Positions 18,888 to 27,892 are shown, numbered from the stretch's first letter. The stretch is DNA of 64,000 nt from Caballeronia jiangsuensis (GCA_000648925.1 JFHF01000010.1:62001-126000), one strand, 5' to 3'. Numbers and translations: made by a program. The notes: generated from the sequence alone by a model not told the origin.

Positions 18888-21251
18888 ATGAATCAGCAAG
18901 CCGAAGCCTTTCTCGCCGAAGCCCAGTCGCTCGCGAACGAAATCGACGCTTTCAAGCAGGTCCACGTCTCGCGTCCGCATGAATCGGCGCATCTGCATGT
19001 GAGCGGCCGAGCGAGTTACACCGACGACATTCCGCCGATCGCGGGCACGCTGCACGCCGCGCTCGGCACGAGCCCGAAGGCGCACGCGAAGATCGTGTCG
19101 ATGAACTTCGACGCCGTGCGCGCGACGCCGGGCGTCGTCGCCGTCTTCACCGCCGAGGACATTCCCGGCGTGAACGATTGCGGCCCGATCATCCACGACG
19201 ATCCGGTGCTCGCGCAGGGCATCGTGCAGTTCGTCGGCCAGCCGATGTTCATCGTCGTCGCGACGTCGCACGATACGGCGCGTCTCGCCGCACGCCGCGC
19301 GACGATCGAATTCGAAGACCTCGTGCCGGTCCTGACGCCGGAGGATGCCCGCAAGGCCGAATCGTACGTGCTGAATCCGCTGAAGCTGTCGCGCGGCGAT
19401 GCCGAAGGGCGCATGGCGAAGGCCTCGCATCACGAGCGCGGCGCGATGAAGCTCGGCGGCCAGGAACAGTTCTATCTCGAAGGGCAGATCGCCTACGCCG
19501 TGCCGAAGGACGACGACGGCATGCACGTCTACTGCTCGACGCAGCACCCGACGGAAATGCAGCATCTCGTCGCGCACGTGCTCAACGTGCATTCGCACAA
19601 CGTGCTGGTGGAATGCCGCCGCATGGGCGGCGGATTCGGCGGCAAGGAATCGCAGTCGGGCATTTTCGCGTGCTGCGCGGCGCTCGCCGCGTGGAAGCTG
19701 CTGTGCCCGGTGAAGCTGCGTCCGGACCGCGACGACGACATGATGATCACCGGCAAGCGCCACGACTTCGTGTACGACTTCGAAGTCGGCTACGACGACG
19801 ATGGCAGGATCGATGGCGTCGCCGTCGACATGACTTCGCGCTGCGGCTTCTCCGCCGACCTGTCCGGTCCGGTGATGACGCGCGCCGTGTGCCACTTCGA
19901 CAACGCGTACTGGCTGTCGGACGTGAAGATCGAAGGCTATTGCGGCAAGACGAACACGCAGTCGAACACCGCGTTCCGCGGCTTCGGCGGGCCGCAGGGC
20001 GCGTTCGCGATCGAATACATCATGGATAACGTCGCGCGTTCGGTCGGAAAGGACTCGCTCGACGTGCGCCGCGCGAATCTCTACGGCAAGACGGAGAACA
20101 ACAAGACGCCGTATGGTCAGACGGTGGAAGACAACGTGATCCACGAGCTGATCGCCGAACTCGAAGAGACGAGCGATTATCGTCGGCGTCGCGCGGCCAT
20201 CAACGAATTCAACGCGAACAACGAAATCCTGAAGAAGGGTCTCGCGCTCACGCCGGTGAAGTTCGGCATCGCGTTCAACGTGACGCACTTCAATCAGGCG
20301 GGCGCGCTGGTTCACATCTACACGGATGGCTCGATGCTCGTGAATCACGGCGGCACCGAGATGGGCCAGGGCCTGAACACGAAGGTCGCGCAGGTCGTCG
20401 CGCATGAGCTCGGCGTGAACTTCGAGCGCGTGCGCGTGACGGCCACCGACACGAGCAAGGTCGCGAATACGTCGGCGACGGCGGCATCGACGGGAACGGA
20501 CTTGAACGGCAAGGCCGCGCAGGACGCCGCGCGCCAGTTGCGCGAACGGCTCGCGAAGTTCGCGGCGGAGAAGTTCGGCGGCGGCACCGTGACGCCCGCG
20601 CAGGTGCGCTTCGCGAACGATCGCGTGATCGTCGGCGACGATGCGATTCCGTTCGGCGAAGTCGTGCAGAAGGCGTATCTGGCGCGCGTGCAGTTGTGGT
20701 CCGACGGCTTCTACGCGACGCCCAAGCTCTACTGGGATCAGGCGACGATGCAGGGCCGCCCGTTCTTCTACTACTCGTATGGCGCGGCGGTGTCGGAAGT
20801 GGTGATCGATACGCTGACCGGCGAAATGCGCGTGCTGCGCGCGGATGCGCTGCATGACGTGGGCGCATCGCTGAACCCGGCGCTGGACAAAGGCCAGGTC
20901 GAAGGCGCGTTCGTGCAGGGCATGGGCTGGCTGACGACGGAAGAACTCTGGTGGAACGACAAGGGCAAGCTGATGACGCACGCGCCGTCCACCTACAAGA
21001 TTCCGACGACGAACGACATGCCCGCCGATTTCCGCGTCGATCTGTTCAAGAACCGCAACGTGGAGGACAGCATCCATCGCTCGAAGGCCGTGGGCGAGCC
21101 GCCGCTTCTGCTGCCGTTCTCGGTGTTCTTCGCGATCCGCGACGCTGTTTCCGCGGTCGGCGATCACAAGGTGAATCCGCCGCTGAACGCACCCGCGACG
21201 GCGGAAGAGATCCTGAAAGCGGTCAACGCGGTGAGGGGCGCACGGTCATGA
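18888..21251 (+). CDS. xdhB: Xanthine dehydrogenase large subunit (molybdopterin)
   Basis: This 787-aa subunit holds the molybdenum cofactor and the substrate site. Motifs seen are GGGFGGKESQSG, NTAFRGFGGPQG, the EMGQGLNTKV cofactor-binding stretch and VGEPPLLLPFSVF near the C-terminus, which contains the catalytic Glu. The length is normal for XdhB. A strong SD (AAAGGGAG) precedes the ATG. The stop codon overlaps the xdhC start (ATGA, 21248-21251), implying translational coupling. Confidence 0.96.
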   Translation: MNQQAEAFLAEAQSLANEIDAFKQVHVSRPHESAHLHVSGRASYTDDIPPIAGTLHAALGTSPKAHAKIVSMNFDAVRATPGVVAVFTAEDIPGVNDCGPIIHDDPVLAQGIVQFVGQPMFIVVATSHDTARLAARRATIEFEDLVPVLTPEDARKAESYVLNPLKLSRGDAEGRMAKASHHERGAMKLGGQEQFYLEGQIAYAVPKDDDGMHVYCSTQHPTEMQHLVAHVLNVHSHNVLVECRRMGGGFGGKESQSGIFACCAALAAWKLLCPVKLRPDRDDDMMITGKRHDFVYDFEVGYDDDGRIDGVAVDMTSRCGFSADLSGPVMTRAVCHFDNAYWLSDVKIEGYCGKTNTQSNTAFRGFGGPQGAFAIEYIMDNVARSVGKDSLDVRRANLYGKTENNKTPYGQTVEDNVIHELIAELEETSDYRRRRAAINEFNANNEILKKGLALTPVKFGIAFNVTHFNQAGALVHIYTDGSMLVNHGGTEMGQGLNTKVAQVVAHELGVNFERVRVTATDTSKVANTSATAASTGTDLNGKAAQDAARQLRERLAKFAAEKFGGGTVTPAQVRFANDRVIVGDDAIPFGEVVQKAYLARVQLWSDGFYATPKLYWDQATMQGRPFFYYSYGAAVSEVVIDTLTGEMRVLRADALHDVGASLNPALDKGQVEGAFVQGMGWLTTEELWWNDKGKLMTHAPSTYKIPTTNDMPADFRVDLFKNRNVEDSIHRSKAVGEPPLLLPFSVFFAIRDAVSAVGDHKVNPPLNAPATAEEILKAVNAVRGARS

Positions 21252-21754
21252 TGCACGTCGTTCTGTTCGGCGCGGGTCACGTCGGCCACGCGCTCGTGAA
21301 GGTGCTCGGCACGCTGCCATGCGTCGTGCAATGGGTCGATGCGCGCGACGAACTCTTCCCGGACGAAGTTCCGGCGAATGTGCAGATCGAAGCGACCGAT
21401 CTGCCCGATGCGATCGTCGACGAGGCGCCGGCGGGGGCGTACTTCATCGTGATGACGCACGATCACTCGCTCGACTTCTCGCTCACGCAACGCATCATGC
21501 GGCGTGATGACTTCGCGTACTTTGGGTTGATTGGCTCGAAGACCAAGCGCGTGAAGTTCGAGCGGCGGTTGATGGAGCGCGGTGTGGCGGCGGATCGGCT
21601 GGCGGAGATCACGTGTCCGATCGGTGTTGAGGGTATCGTCGATAAGGCGCCGTGGTCGATCGGGCTGGCGGTCGCGGCGCAGTTGCTTAGGGTGAGGGAG
21701 ATGGCGGCGCGGTTGGGGATGTCGGCGGTCAGGGCGGCGCGTGTGGTGGTTTGA
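21248..21754 (+). CDS. xdhC: XdhC-type accessory protein, Rossmann domain only
   Basis: The 168-aa product matches the C-terminal Rossmann domain of XdhC: VVLFGAGHVGHALVKVL at its very start, then AYFIVMTHDHSLDF, YFGLIGSKTKRVKFE and the ITCPIGV motif. Full-length XdhC proteins are about 280-340 aa and start with an XdhC/CoxI domain that handles the sulfurated molybdenum cofactor for insertion into XdhB; that domain is missing here. Upstream sequence in this frame is just the shadow of xdhB, so no hidden N-terminus exists. Either ATG 21248 or 21251 can start it. It may be a truncated gene or a functional single-domain form. Confidence 0.85.
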   Translation: MMHVVLFGAGHVGHALVKVLGTLPCVVQWVDARDELFPDEVPANVQIEATDLPDAIVDEAPAGAYFIVMTHDHSLDFSLTQRIMRRDDFAYFGLIGSKTKRVKFERRLMERGVAADRLAEITCPIGVEGIVDKAPWSIGLAVAAQLLRVREMAARLGMSAVRAARVVV

Positions 21755-21835
21755 GGTTTTTGTTCGCTTGGGCTTGCGTGGATTGCCTGTTGTCGTGGTG
21801 GTCTATTAGCACTGCCCCTCCCCGGGGCGGGGGTC

Positions 21836-21861
21836 ACTTTCTTTGCTGCTGCAAAGAAAGT
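21836..21861. repeat. Perfect hairpin in the left arm
   Basis: ACTTTCTTTGC and GCAAAGAAAGT form an 11-bp perfect stem with a TGCT loop. Confidence 0.85.
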
Positions 21862-22300
21862 AACCAAAGAAAGCAGCTCGTTTAAGCCCGCGGTCACACG
21901 CACGTTGGCCATGCTTGCCAGCCGTAGGCGGCACTCGCCTAAGTGTCGCCCTCGAAGGACCAATCGGGCTTGGCTCGCGCACGGTCTGACGCGTCGCACC
22001 GCTTCACTGACTGGTTCAGCACGAGATAGCTTCGGCACAGCGCTACGCGCTGCCGCGGGGTCTGCAAGGGAAACCGATGAGAAGAAGCGCGCGCCGACCC
22101 GATTGACCGATCGGCCGCGAAGCGGGCCGGAGCTATTTGGTGCTGAACCAGTTTCTTTTGTGGTGCGATGTGTCGGACCGTGCGCGGTCCAAGCCCTTGT
22201 CTGCTTGTGAGGGCACTCGCTACTGCCGGGCCATTAGGCTAATCGCCTGTGCCGCGGCCGGTGTGAAGTGCTTAGGCTGGGGAAAGCTGTTTCTTTGGTT

Positions 22301-22326
22301 ACTTTCTTTGCAGCAGCAAAGAAAGT
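22301..22326. repeat. Perfect hairpin in the right arm
   Basis: The same 11-bp stem ACTTTCTTTGC/GCAAAGAAAGT with loop AGCA, the inverted copy of the left-arm hairpin. It is 97 bp from the stop of the convergent AraC gene. Confidence 0.85.
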
Positions 22327-22422
22327 GACTGCCGCCCCGCACAGGGGCAGTGCTAATAAACCGACACGAATACGGGATCCAGCGAAAAGCTCGAACCGCG
22401 CCAAGCGAACAGCGAACAGCCA

Positions 22423-23343
22423 TTATCCCAACCCGTTGACCGCCCTGAAGCGCCCCGGCGCGACCCCATAAAGCTCCTTGAACCGCTTCGAAAACGCCGC
22501 CTCGGATTGATACCCCACATCGGCCGCAACATCCGCGATGCTCTTCTTCGTATGCGTGAGCATCGTGCTCGCGAGTTGCATGCGCACGTGGCTCAGCAAC
22601 GCCAGCGGTGAACTATCCGAATGCGCGGAGAACGCGCGCATGAAGGTCGCGCGCGACATCGCCGCTTCCTTCGCCAGCATTTCCAGCGTCCACGGCTCGG
22701 CGGGCCGCTCCAGCATCGCGATGATCGATGCGCCCAGCCGTCGATTCGCCAGCAAGCCGAGCACGCCCGCGAGCGAGGGCTGACCATCGAGCCATGCGCG
22801 CAACACCATCGTGAAGAGCGCAGTCGACAGCGCTGTGACGATCGACGGCGCGCCCAGTTGCGCTTCCTCCGCCTCGCGGCGCATCGTCTGGACAAGCGGC
22901 GCGAGGTAGGTCGCCGATGCATCGGCAAACGACACGTGCACCACATTCGGCAGCACATCGATCAGCAGCGCGCGCGGGGCGTAGAGGAAGCGCCCGCACA
23001 GCAAGTCCACGCCCGGCTGCCGTCCGCCGCAGTTGCTTTCCACCGTGACCGCGCCGTTGTGGCGCACTTCCATCTCCGTCTTCGCCGCGCCTTTTTCACG
23101 AGCCTGAATGCTCAGCACGTGCGCGTCGCCGCGCGGCAGAAGGAAAATGTCGCCCGCCCGCAGTTCCAGCGGCGCATGGCCTTTCCGGAGCACCATGCAC
23201 GCGCCATCGAGCACGACGTGATACACCGCTTCGCCGGCAGGGGCGGGCGCGTGATCGAGTTCCAGCGGTCCGCTCAACAGGCAGCGCAGATCGAGCGTGC
23301 CGGAGAGGCTCGCGAGCTGGATCAGTTTGTCGAGTGCGTCCAT
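22423..23343 (-). CDS. AraC-family transcriptional regulator (cupin + HTH)
   Basis: The 306-aa protein has an N-terminal cupin-type sensor domain (LRAGDIFLLPRGDAHVLSI, about residues 15-190) and two C-terminal helix-turn-helix units (EMLAKEAAMSRATFMRAF and SIADVAADVGYQSEAAFSKRFKE, about 210-300). This architecture fits cupin_6 AraC regulators, which often control neighbouring dehydrogenases or hydrolases. The target is unknown. It is 60 bp downstream of a LysR gene on the same strand, and its 3' end faces the inverted-repeat element. Confidence 0.9.
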   Translation of the reverse strand: MDALDKLIQLASLSGTLDLRCLLSGPLELDHAPAPAGEAVYHVVLDGACMVLRKGHAPLELRAGDIFLLPRGDAHVLSIQAREKGAAKTEMEVRHNGAVTVESNCGGRQPGVDLLCGRFLYAPRALLIDVLPNVVHVSFADASATYLAPLVQTMRREAEEAQLGAPSIVTALSTALFTMVLRAWLDGQPSLAGVLGLLANRRLGASIIAMLERPAEPWTLEMLAKEAAMSRATFMRAFSAHSDSSPLALLSHVRMQLASTMLTHTKKSIADVAADVGYQSEAAFSKRFKELYGVAPGRFRAVNGLG

Positions 23344-23403
23344 GAGAGCGGGTCGGGCGGAAGGTGTCGTTCCGGATAGTACCGAAGTCCCGCCAGGCGT
23401 GCG

Positions 23404-24387
23404 TTACTTCGCGACTTCGCCCAGTTCGCGGGTCTCGTCCCCCGAAGCCGCGGCGACGGTCTTCTTGCCGGTGAGCGAATCGGACACGGTCGACATCAGC
23501 GTGCGCAGCCACGCCACATCCGTCGGCTGATCGGGCTGCGGCACCGAAAGCTGATAGCACTTGATGCGCGGAAACGGCACCGGCGAGTCGAGCACCGCGA
23601 GCGGCAGCATCGCCGCATAGTGCTGCGCGAAGCGGCGCGGCGCGGTGAAGATGAGATCCGACTGCAACAGCACCTGCGGCACGAGACCGAAGTAGGGAAT
23701 TGTCGTGACGATGCGACGCTCGATGCCCGCGCGCGCGAGGCCGATGTCGATCGGATGCCGCCTGCCGCCGCTATACGGCGTCGGCGCGAGATGCGCGGCG
23801 AGCGCATAGCGTTCCGCCGTCAGCGGCTCGCGTGCGAGCGGATGGTTCGCCCGCATGAGGCAGACGAATACGTCGGTGAACAGGTCCTGACGCTCGAAGC
23901 GCGGCTCGGGCTTCGTCCAGTTGGCGACCATCAGATCGATTTCGCCTTCGTCGAGCATGCGCTCGTGGTCGCGCATCGGCGTCAGCGACTCGATCTCCAG
24001 ACGCGCGTTGGGCGCCGCATCGCGAAAAGCCGCGACGAGCGTCGGCATGAAGAAATCGTTCAGATAATCGGGCGCGGCGACGCGAAAGGTGCGGCGCGAG
24101 CTTTCCGGATCGAAATCGCCGTGCGGCGTCGCGACGAATTCCACTTCCCGCAATGCGCGTTGCGCGGGCGCGAGCAGCGACTCGCCGTACTCCGTCGGCA
24201 CCATGCCCTGCTTGCCGCGCACGAGAATCGGATCGTTCAGGATTTCGCGCAGACGCCGCAACGCGGTGCTGATCGCCGGCTGCGTCTGGTTCAGCCGTTG
24301 CGCGGTCTGGGTCACGCTGCGCTCCAGCAGCAGAGTGCGCAATACGCGGATGAGCCAGATGTCGAGTGAGTCGGCGGGATCGTTCAT
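23404..24387 (-). CDS. LysR-family transcriptional regulator
   Basis: The 327-aa protein has a winged HTH at residues 9-68 (LDIWLIRVLRTLLLERSVTQTA, QPAISTALRRLREIL) and a substrate-binding effector domain with FRVAAPDYLNDFFMPTLV. It resembles the NodD/PcpR-like branch of LysR proteins. The effector and target genes are not evident: no divergent gene is close, since the next gene upstream (24526) runs in the same direction. The start ATG gives MNDPADSLDIWLIRV, normal for the family. Confidence 0.9.
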   Translation of the reverse strand: MNDPADSLDIWLIRVLRTLLLERSVTQTAQRLNQTQPAISTALRRLREILNDPILVRGKQGMVPTEYGESLLAPAQRALREVEFVATPHGDFDPESSRRTFRVAAPDYLNDFFMPTLVAAFRDAAPNARLEIESLTPMRDHERMLDEGEIDLMVANWTKPEPRFERQDLFTDVFVCLMRANHPLAREPLTAERYALAAHLAPTPYSGGRRHPIDIGLARAGIERRIVTTIPYFGLVPQVLLQSDLIFTAPRRFAQHYAAMLPLAVLDSPVPFPRIKCYQLSVPQPDQPTDVAWLRTLMSTVSDSLTGKKTVAAASGDETRELGEVAK

Positions 24388-24525
24388 GGCCTGCGAAGCG
24401 GTTGTATTCAGGACGCGCGGGCGCGAACTCGCGATCCCTCACCCGAAGTTAAACGCTTATCCATTTTTGACGCCATAGCGAGCGCGCTATGCACGGCATA
24501 GGCGCGCCCGCCAGCCTGATCGTAT

Positions 24526-25185
24526 TCAGCCGAAATCGGCGTCTCGCGGCGCGATCGGCAGCGCGCTGATGCGCTTCACTTCCGCGCCGTCGAGCCAGTT
24601 CGGCGAGCGCGCGACGTAGAGCACCATCGGCAGCGTGTCCTCGCCCCAGAAGATCTGGTCGTTGACGAGGAAGGTCGGCACGCCGAATACGCCCATCGAC
24701 ACGGCGCGGTCGTTGTTGTCGCGCAGCTTCGCCTTGATGTCCTCGTCCTCGATGCGCGTTTCGCCTTCCGGCATGCCCACGCGCTCGCATAACGCACGAA
24801 AGCCCTCCGGCGTCGCGGGATCGCGCCCCTCGCGCCAGATGTAGCGGAAGATTTCGCGCACGCGGGCGATCTCGCCGTTCGCCAGCACGGCAAGCCGCAG
24901 CGCCTTGGACGGATCGAACGGATGCGCGGGCGGCATCTTGAACGGAATGCCCAGTTGCTCCGCGCGGAACAGCGCGTGCCGGTAGGTGAAGACGCGTTTT
25001 GAGGGAATCGTCGCGGCGTGCGGCTGGCCCCAGCGGTCGAGCAGCTTCATCAACTGGACGGGCACGAGCTCGAACGGCATGTCCGGCCATTTTTCATGCT
25101 GTTCCAGCAGCAAGTACGAAAACGGCGAAATGAAATCGAAGAAAAAGTACGGCTGACCATGACTGGTCGAATGCGGGGCACTCAT
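24526..25185 (-). CDS. DsbA-family 2-hydroxychromene-2-carboxylate isomerase-like protein
   Basis: The 219-aa protein starts YFFFDFISPFSYLLLEQ and ends with GVFGVPTFLVNDQIFWGEDTL, the thioredoxin-fold cis-Pro region of HCCA isomerases and kappa-class glutathione transferases. The active-site serine of SPFSY is present and no CXXC occurs, so it is not a disulfide oxidase. HCCA isomerases act in naphthalene-type aromatic breakdown, but no other such genes are nearby, so the substrate is open. An AGGGAGAAGGG ribosome site lies just before ATG 25185, fixing the start. Confidence 0.87.
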   Translation of the reverse strand: MSAPHSTSHGQPYFFFDFISPFSYLLLEQHEKWPDMPFELVPVQLMKLLDRWGQPHAATIPSKRVFTYRHALFRAEQLGIPFKMPPAHPFDPSKALRLAVLANGEIARVREIFRYIWREGRDPATPEGFRALCERVGMPEGETRIEDEDIKAKLRDNNDRAVSMGVFGVPTFLVNDQIFWGEDTLPMVLYVARSPNWLDGAEVKRISALPIAPRDADFG

Positions 25186-25313
25186 GTTCCCTTCTCCCTG
25201 AGATTCCTTGGCTCTGCTCGCGCCAGCGCTCGCCCGAGCCTCATCTGTTCGTTTTTTGTCGTGTCCTGCATGGCGGATGCGACGCGCGCGGCGTTGCATC
25301 CCTTCAATAGATA

Positions 25314-26789
25314 TTACGTGCTGCCTTGTTCCGTGTCTGCCCGCGCAGCGACACCGGACGTATCCGGATGCGCCACGTTGCGCGCAGGGGCTTGACCGGC
25401 CTGCGCGACGGGCGCGTGCGCGAGGCGCTGTCGCACGAAGCCGATGTGCTCGCGCAACACGTAGAACTGATCCGCGAACGCGAGCGGCATCTTCATGCGA
25501 TTCACGGCCGATTCGATCGCGTCGATGCGGTCGAGCAGGGCATCGCGCTGGGCGGTGTCGGGGCCGCTTATCGCTTCGCGCTCTATCGCAATCAGCGCGC
25601 CATACCAGCGATAGATACGCGATTTCACACGCCAGCGGTACAGCCCCGGCACGAGCCGCAGGCCCGGAATCAGCACCACGATCAGCGGCACCAGCAGCAC
25701 GAGCACGCGATCCGCGAGACTCGCGAGCCAGAACGGCAGCGTGCGGTACAGGAAGCTCTTGCCCGATTTGTAATACCGCTCGGCGTTGTCGCTGATGCGG
25801 AATTCGTGCACGAGCGGCGCGGGGAATTCGTTGGCGCGCTGCAGCAGATTGGCGCGCCCGTGCACCTCGCGCGCGGCTTCGATCAGCAGGTCGGAGAGCG
25901 CCGGATGCAGGCTGTCGCGCGCGACCAGCTCGGCCGTCGGCGCGATCATGTGGACCGGGCGCGGCGGCAGGTTGCGGGAGAAATCGAACGCGCCCATCGG
26001 CAGCTCGATTTCCGTCAGGTACGGGAAGCGGCGCGCGTACGCATCGGCCTGAACGAAATCCATGAAGCGGATGCCCGTCGTGCGCAGAAGCTTCGCCATC
26101 GTCGGCGGCTGGGCGGAGTCGCCGGTGAGAAAGACAGCGTCGATCCGGCCGTCTTCGAGCGCTTTCGCGGCTTCGTCGCCGGCTAGCGGCAGCAGTTCCG
26201 TATCGCCGCCCGGTTCGATGCCGTTCGCCTTCAGCATGTTCAGCGCGAGCACGCGCGTGCCGCTGCCTTCCGCGCCGATCGCGAGCCGCTTGCCCTTCAG
26301 CTCCGACAAACGGGTGACGGCCGTCGCGCCGCGATAGAACACCGCGAGCGGCACGTAGGACACGCTGCCGAGCGATTCCAGATTGTCGTGCGTCGCGCCG
26401 GGCTTGGTCAGGCCGCCCTGCACGAATCCGACATCGACATTCGATTTCGGATCTTCGAGACGCGTCAGGTTGTCGAGCGAGCCTTGCGTCTCCAGCACGT
26501 TGAGCGTCACGCGATTGCGCGCGAGGATCGCCTTGTATTTCTGCGCGCTGGACCAGAACGAACTGCCTTTCGGCCCAGCGGCGATCGTCAGCGTGCTCGG
26601 CGGCGCGGGCTGGATCAGCCGCACGGCGACGTAGAGCGCGACCGCGCAGACGAGCAGGATCGGGCCGAAAGTGAGCGCGAGGTCGCGCCAGGAAATCGCG
26701 ACAAAGCGCGCGACGATCCGCTGCTGCGGCTTGCCGCGCGGTGGGACGTCCGGATCGGTGCCCGGATTGTTTCCTGAAGGGTGGGTCAT
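25314..26789 (-). CDS. TAXI-family TRAP-type solute receptor with membrane anchors
   Basis: The 491-aa protein has an N-terminal TM (ALTFGPILLVCAVALYVAV, about residues 37-55), a TAXI solute-binding domain (LTIAAGPKGSSFWSSAQKY through about residue 330) and a second hydrophobic stretch (VLVLLVPLIVVLIPGLRLV), then a cytoplasmic tail. Usual TAXI receptors are free periplasmic proteins working with a TRAP permease; no permease gene is near. It may therefore be a sensor or belong to a distant permease. ATG 26789 (MTHPSGNNPG) is preferred; ATGs 26 and 38 codons upstream are in frame but add basic low-complexity sequence. Confidence 0.85.
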   Translation of the reverse strand: MTHPSGNNPGTDPDVPPRGKPQQRIVARFVAISWRDLALTFGPILLVCAVALYVAVRLIQPAPPSTLTIAAGPKGSSFWSSAQKYKAILARNRVTLNVLETQGSLDNLTRLEDPKSNVDVGFVQGGLTKPGATHDNLESLGSVSYVPLAVFYRGATAVTRLSELKGKRLAIGAEGSGTRVLALNMLKANGIEPGGDTELLPLAGDEAAKALEDGRIDAVFLTGDSAQPPTMAKLLRTTGIRFMDFVQADAYARRFPYLTEIELPMGAFDFSRNLPPRPVHMIAPTAELVARDSLHPALSDLLIEAAREVHGRANLLQRANEFPAPLVHEFRISDNAERYYKSGKSFLYRTLPFWLASLADRVLVLLVPLIVVLIPGLRLVPGLYRWRVKSRIYRWYGALIAIEREAISGPDTAQRDALLDRIDAIESAVNRMKMPLAFADQFYVLREHIGFVRQRLAHAPVAQAGQAPARNVAHPDTSGVAARADTEQGST

Positions 26790-27417
26790 CTCGTCGGTAA
26801 TTGCAAAACGGTGTGCCCGCGAGCTTACCCGATCGCGATGCGCGGACATCTCCTCGAACGGCTTCGGCATGACGCGCGAGCGGCGCGTCCGGGCGGCCGG
26901 CATGGCGTCGATGGTACATGAGATCGATGGGCGTCCGGACGCGCCGTCCGGCGCGCGCCGCGTGTGACGGACGTGTGTCGGCGCCGGCGATGCTGTTGCG
27001 CGGGCGCGGCTTCGCGCAGGGCCGCGTCGTTAAAAGCTTTGCGCTTATGGCCGCGCTGGGCTAAATTGACGTTCGCCACCGCACGACAAGGCTTCGCGCG
27101 CCGCAACCCGGAATGTGGGTTCGTGAGTCGCGCCGGGAAGCCGCCATGCGGCAGGTCATATTCGAGCCGACGGGTTTTTCCGCCCGACCAACCGGCCGCA
27201 GTTTGTTTCTTTCGCCAGTCTCTCGCAGCACCGTGAGCCGCATTCGCCGGCTTGCCGCCGTCATGCCTGCGCGCCTTTTCAGGCCTCGGGCGCGCGTGGC
27301 CACGGGCAGTCGCTCGAAGTCGTCGCCCAGCCGCTGGGAATGCGGCCCGGTTTTGAAGTGCAAACCGAGCGAAGTAGCAACTGTGCGAAGTCAACAAGCG
27401 AAACAAAAGGAGAAATC
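26790..27417. other. 628-bp gap between the TAXI and BON genes
   Basis: Divergent intergenic region. Short open frames occur on both strands but are arginine- and cysteine-rich chance frames. A/T-richer spots (TTAAAAGC near 27030, TAAATTGACG near 27062) may be promoters, without a convincing -10 partner. I see no hairpin terminator, tRNA or repeat. Confidence 0.4.
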
Positions 27418-27789
27418 ATGAAAGCAGTCGATCTGTTAAAGGCGCTGGGTGTAGTGGTGTGCGTGGCCGTGGCTTCGAGCGCCTATGCCCAATCGAGCGA
27501 CGCGGCGGCCACGAGCACCGATTCGGCGGCGCAGGCGAAAGCCCAGAAATCCGCGACCAAGAAGACCGACCGCAAGCTCGGCTACGACGTGCGCCGCGCG
27601 CTGTCGAAGGCGCAGGGCTTCGATGTGTCGAACGTGTTCGTGCGCGCACGCAGCGGCGCGGTCACGCTGACCGGCACGGTGCCGGAAGGCGGCCAGATCG
27701 CCCAGGCCGAAGAAGTGGCGAAGGGCGTGCCGGGCGTGAAGTCGGTTTCCAACAAGATCACCCTCGGCGTGCAAGGCGGCGGAGGTTAA
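27418..27789 (+). CDS. BON-domain exported protein
   Basis: The 123-aa product has a signal peptide (MKAVDLLKALGVVVCVAVAS, cleavage after AYA around residue 24), a low-complexity Ala/Ser/Lys linker and a BON domain (GYDVRRALSKAQGFDVSN through KSVSNKITL, about 53-117). BON domains bind membranes or lipids and are found in OsmY-like periplasmic stress proteins. AAAGGAG sits seven bases before the ATG. A long hairpin follows, so it is probably a single-gene transcript. Confidence 0.9.
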   Translation: MKAVDLLKALGVVVCVAVASSAYAQSSDAAATSTDSAAQAKAQKSATKKTDRKLGYDVRRALSKAQGFDVSNVFVRARSGAVTLTGTVPEGGQIAQAEEVAKGVPGVKSVSNKITLGVQGGGG

Positions 27790-27860
27790 TAGTACGCGTC
27801 AGCAGTAAGCCAGCGGCGTCACGCGATGCCGCCGGCTGTGCTCGTCACGCGGGTGCTTGA

Positions 27861-27892
27861 AACGGGCTCCGGCTTTCCCGCCGGAGCCCGTT
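27861..27892 (+). terminator. Terminator-like hairpin after the BON gene
   Basis: A perfect 12-bp stem AACGGGCTCCGG (27861-27872) / CCGGAGCCCGTT (27881-27892) with an 8-nt loop; only a weak T-tract follows (GTCGTTTA). Confidence 0.65.

Larger units (their letters stand above)
21804..22358. repeat. Long inverted-repeat element between xdhC and the AraC gene
   Basis: Two head-to-head copies of a roughly 235-bp unit. Outer arms 21804-21872 and 22290-22358 are both exactly 69 bp and differ at 5 positions when one is inverted. Inner blocks 21966-22036 and 22126-22196 are both 71 bp and match ungapped at 56 positions. Between them lie about 95-bp diverged segments, and the centre (22037-22125) is unique. 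Each outer arm holds a perfect 11-bp hairpin. Short ORFs can be read inside, but none looks protein-like. Similar TTTCTTTGCAGCAGCAAAGA sequences are, as I recall, common in related genomes, so this is probably a dispersed repeat or MITE-like element. Confidence 0.85.

Noticed and set aside
21905..22210. A possible 101-aa protein inside the inverted-repeat element
   Set aside because: Composition is Arg/Ser/Ala-rich without a fold pattern, and the frame spans inverted copies; such frames in dispersed repeats are often over-annotated.
26964..27236. A 90-aa frame in the TAXI/BON gap
   Set aside because: Cys- and Arg-rich chance frame with no ribosome site and no protein-like pattern.
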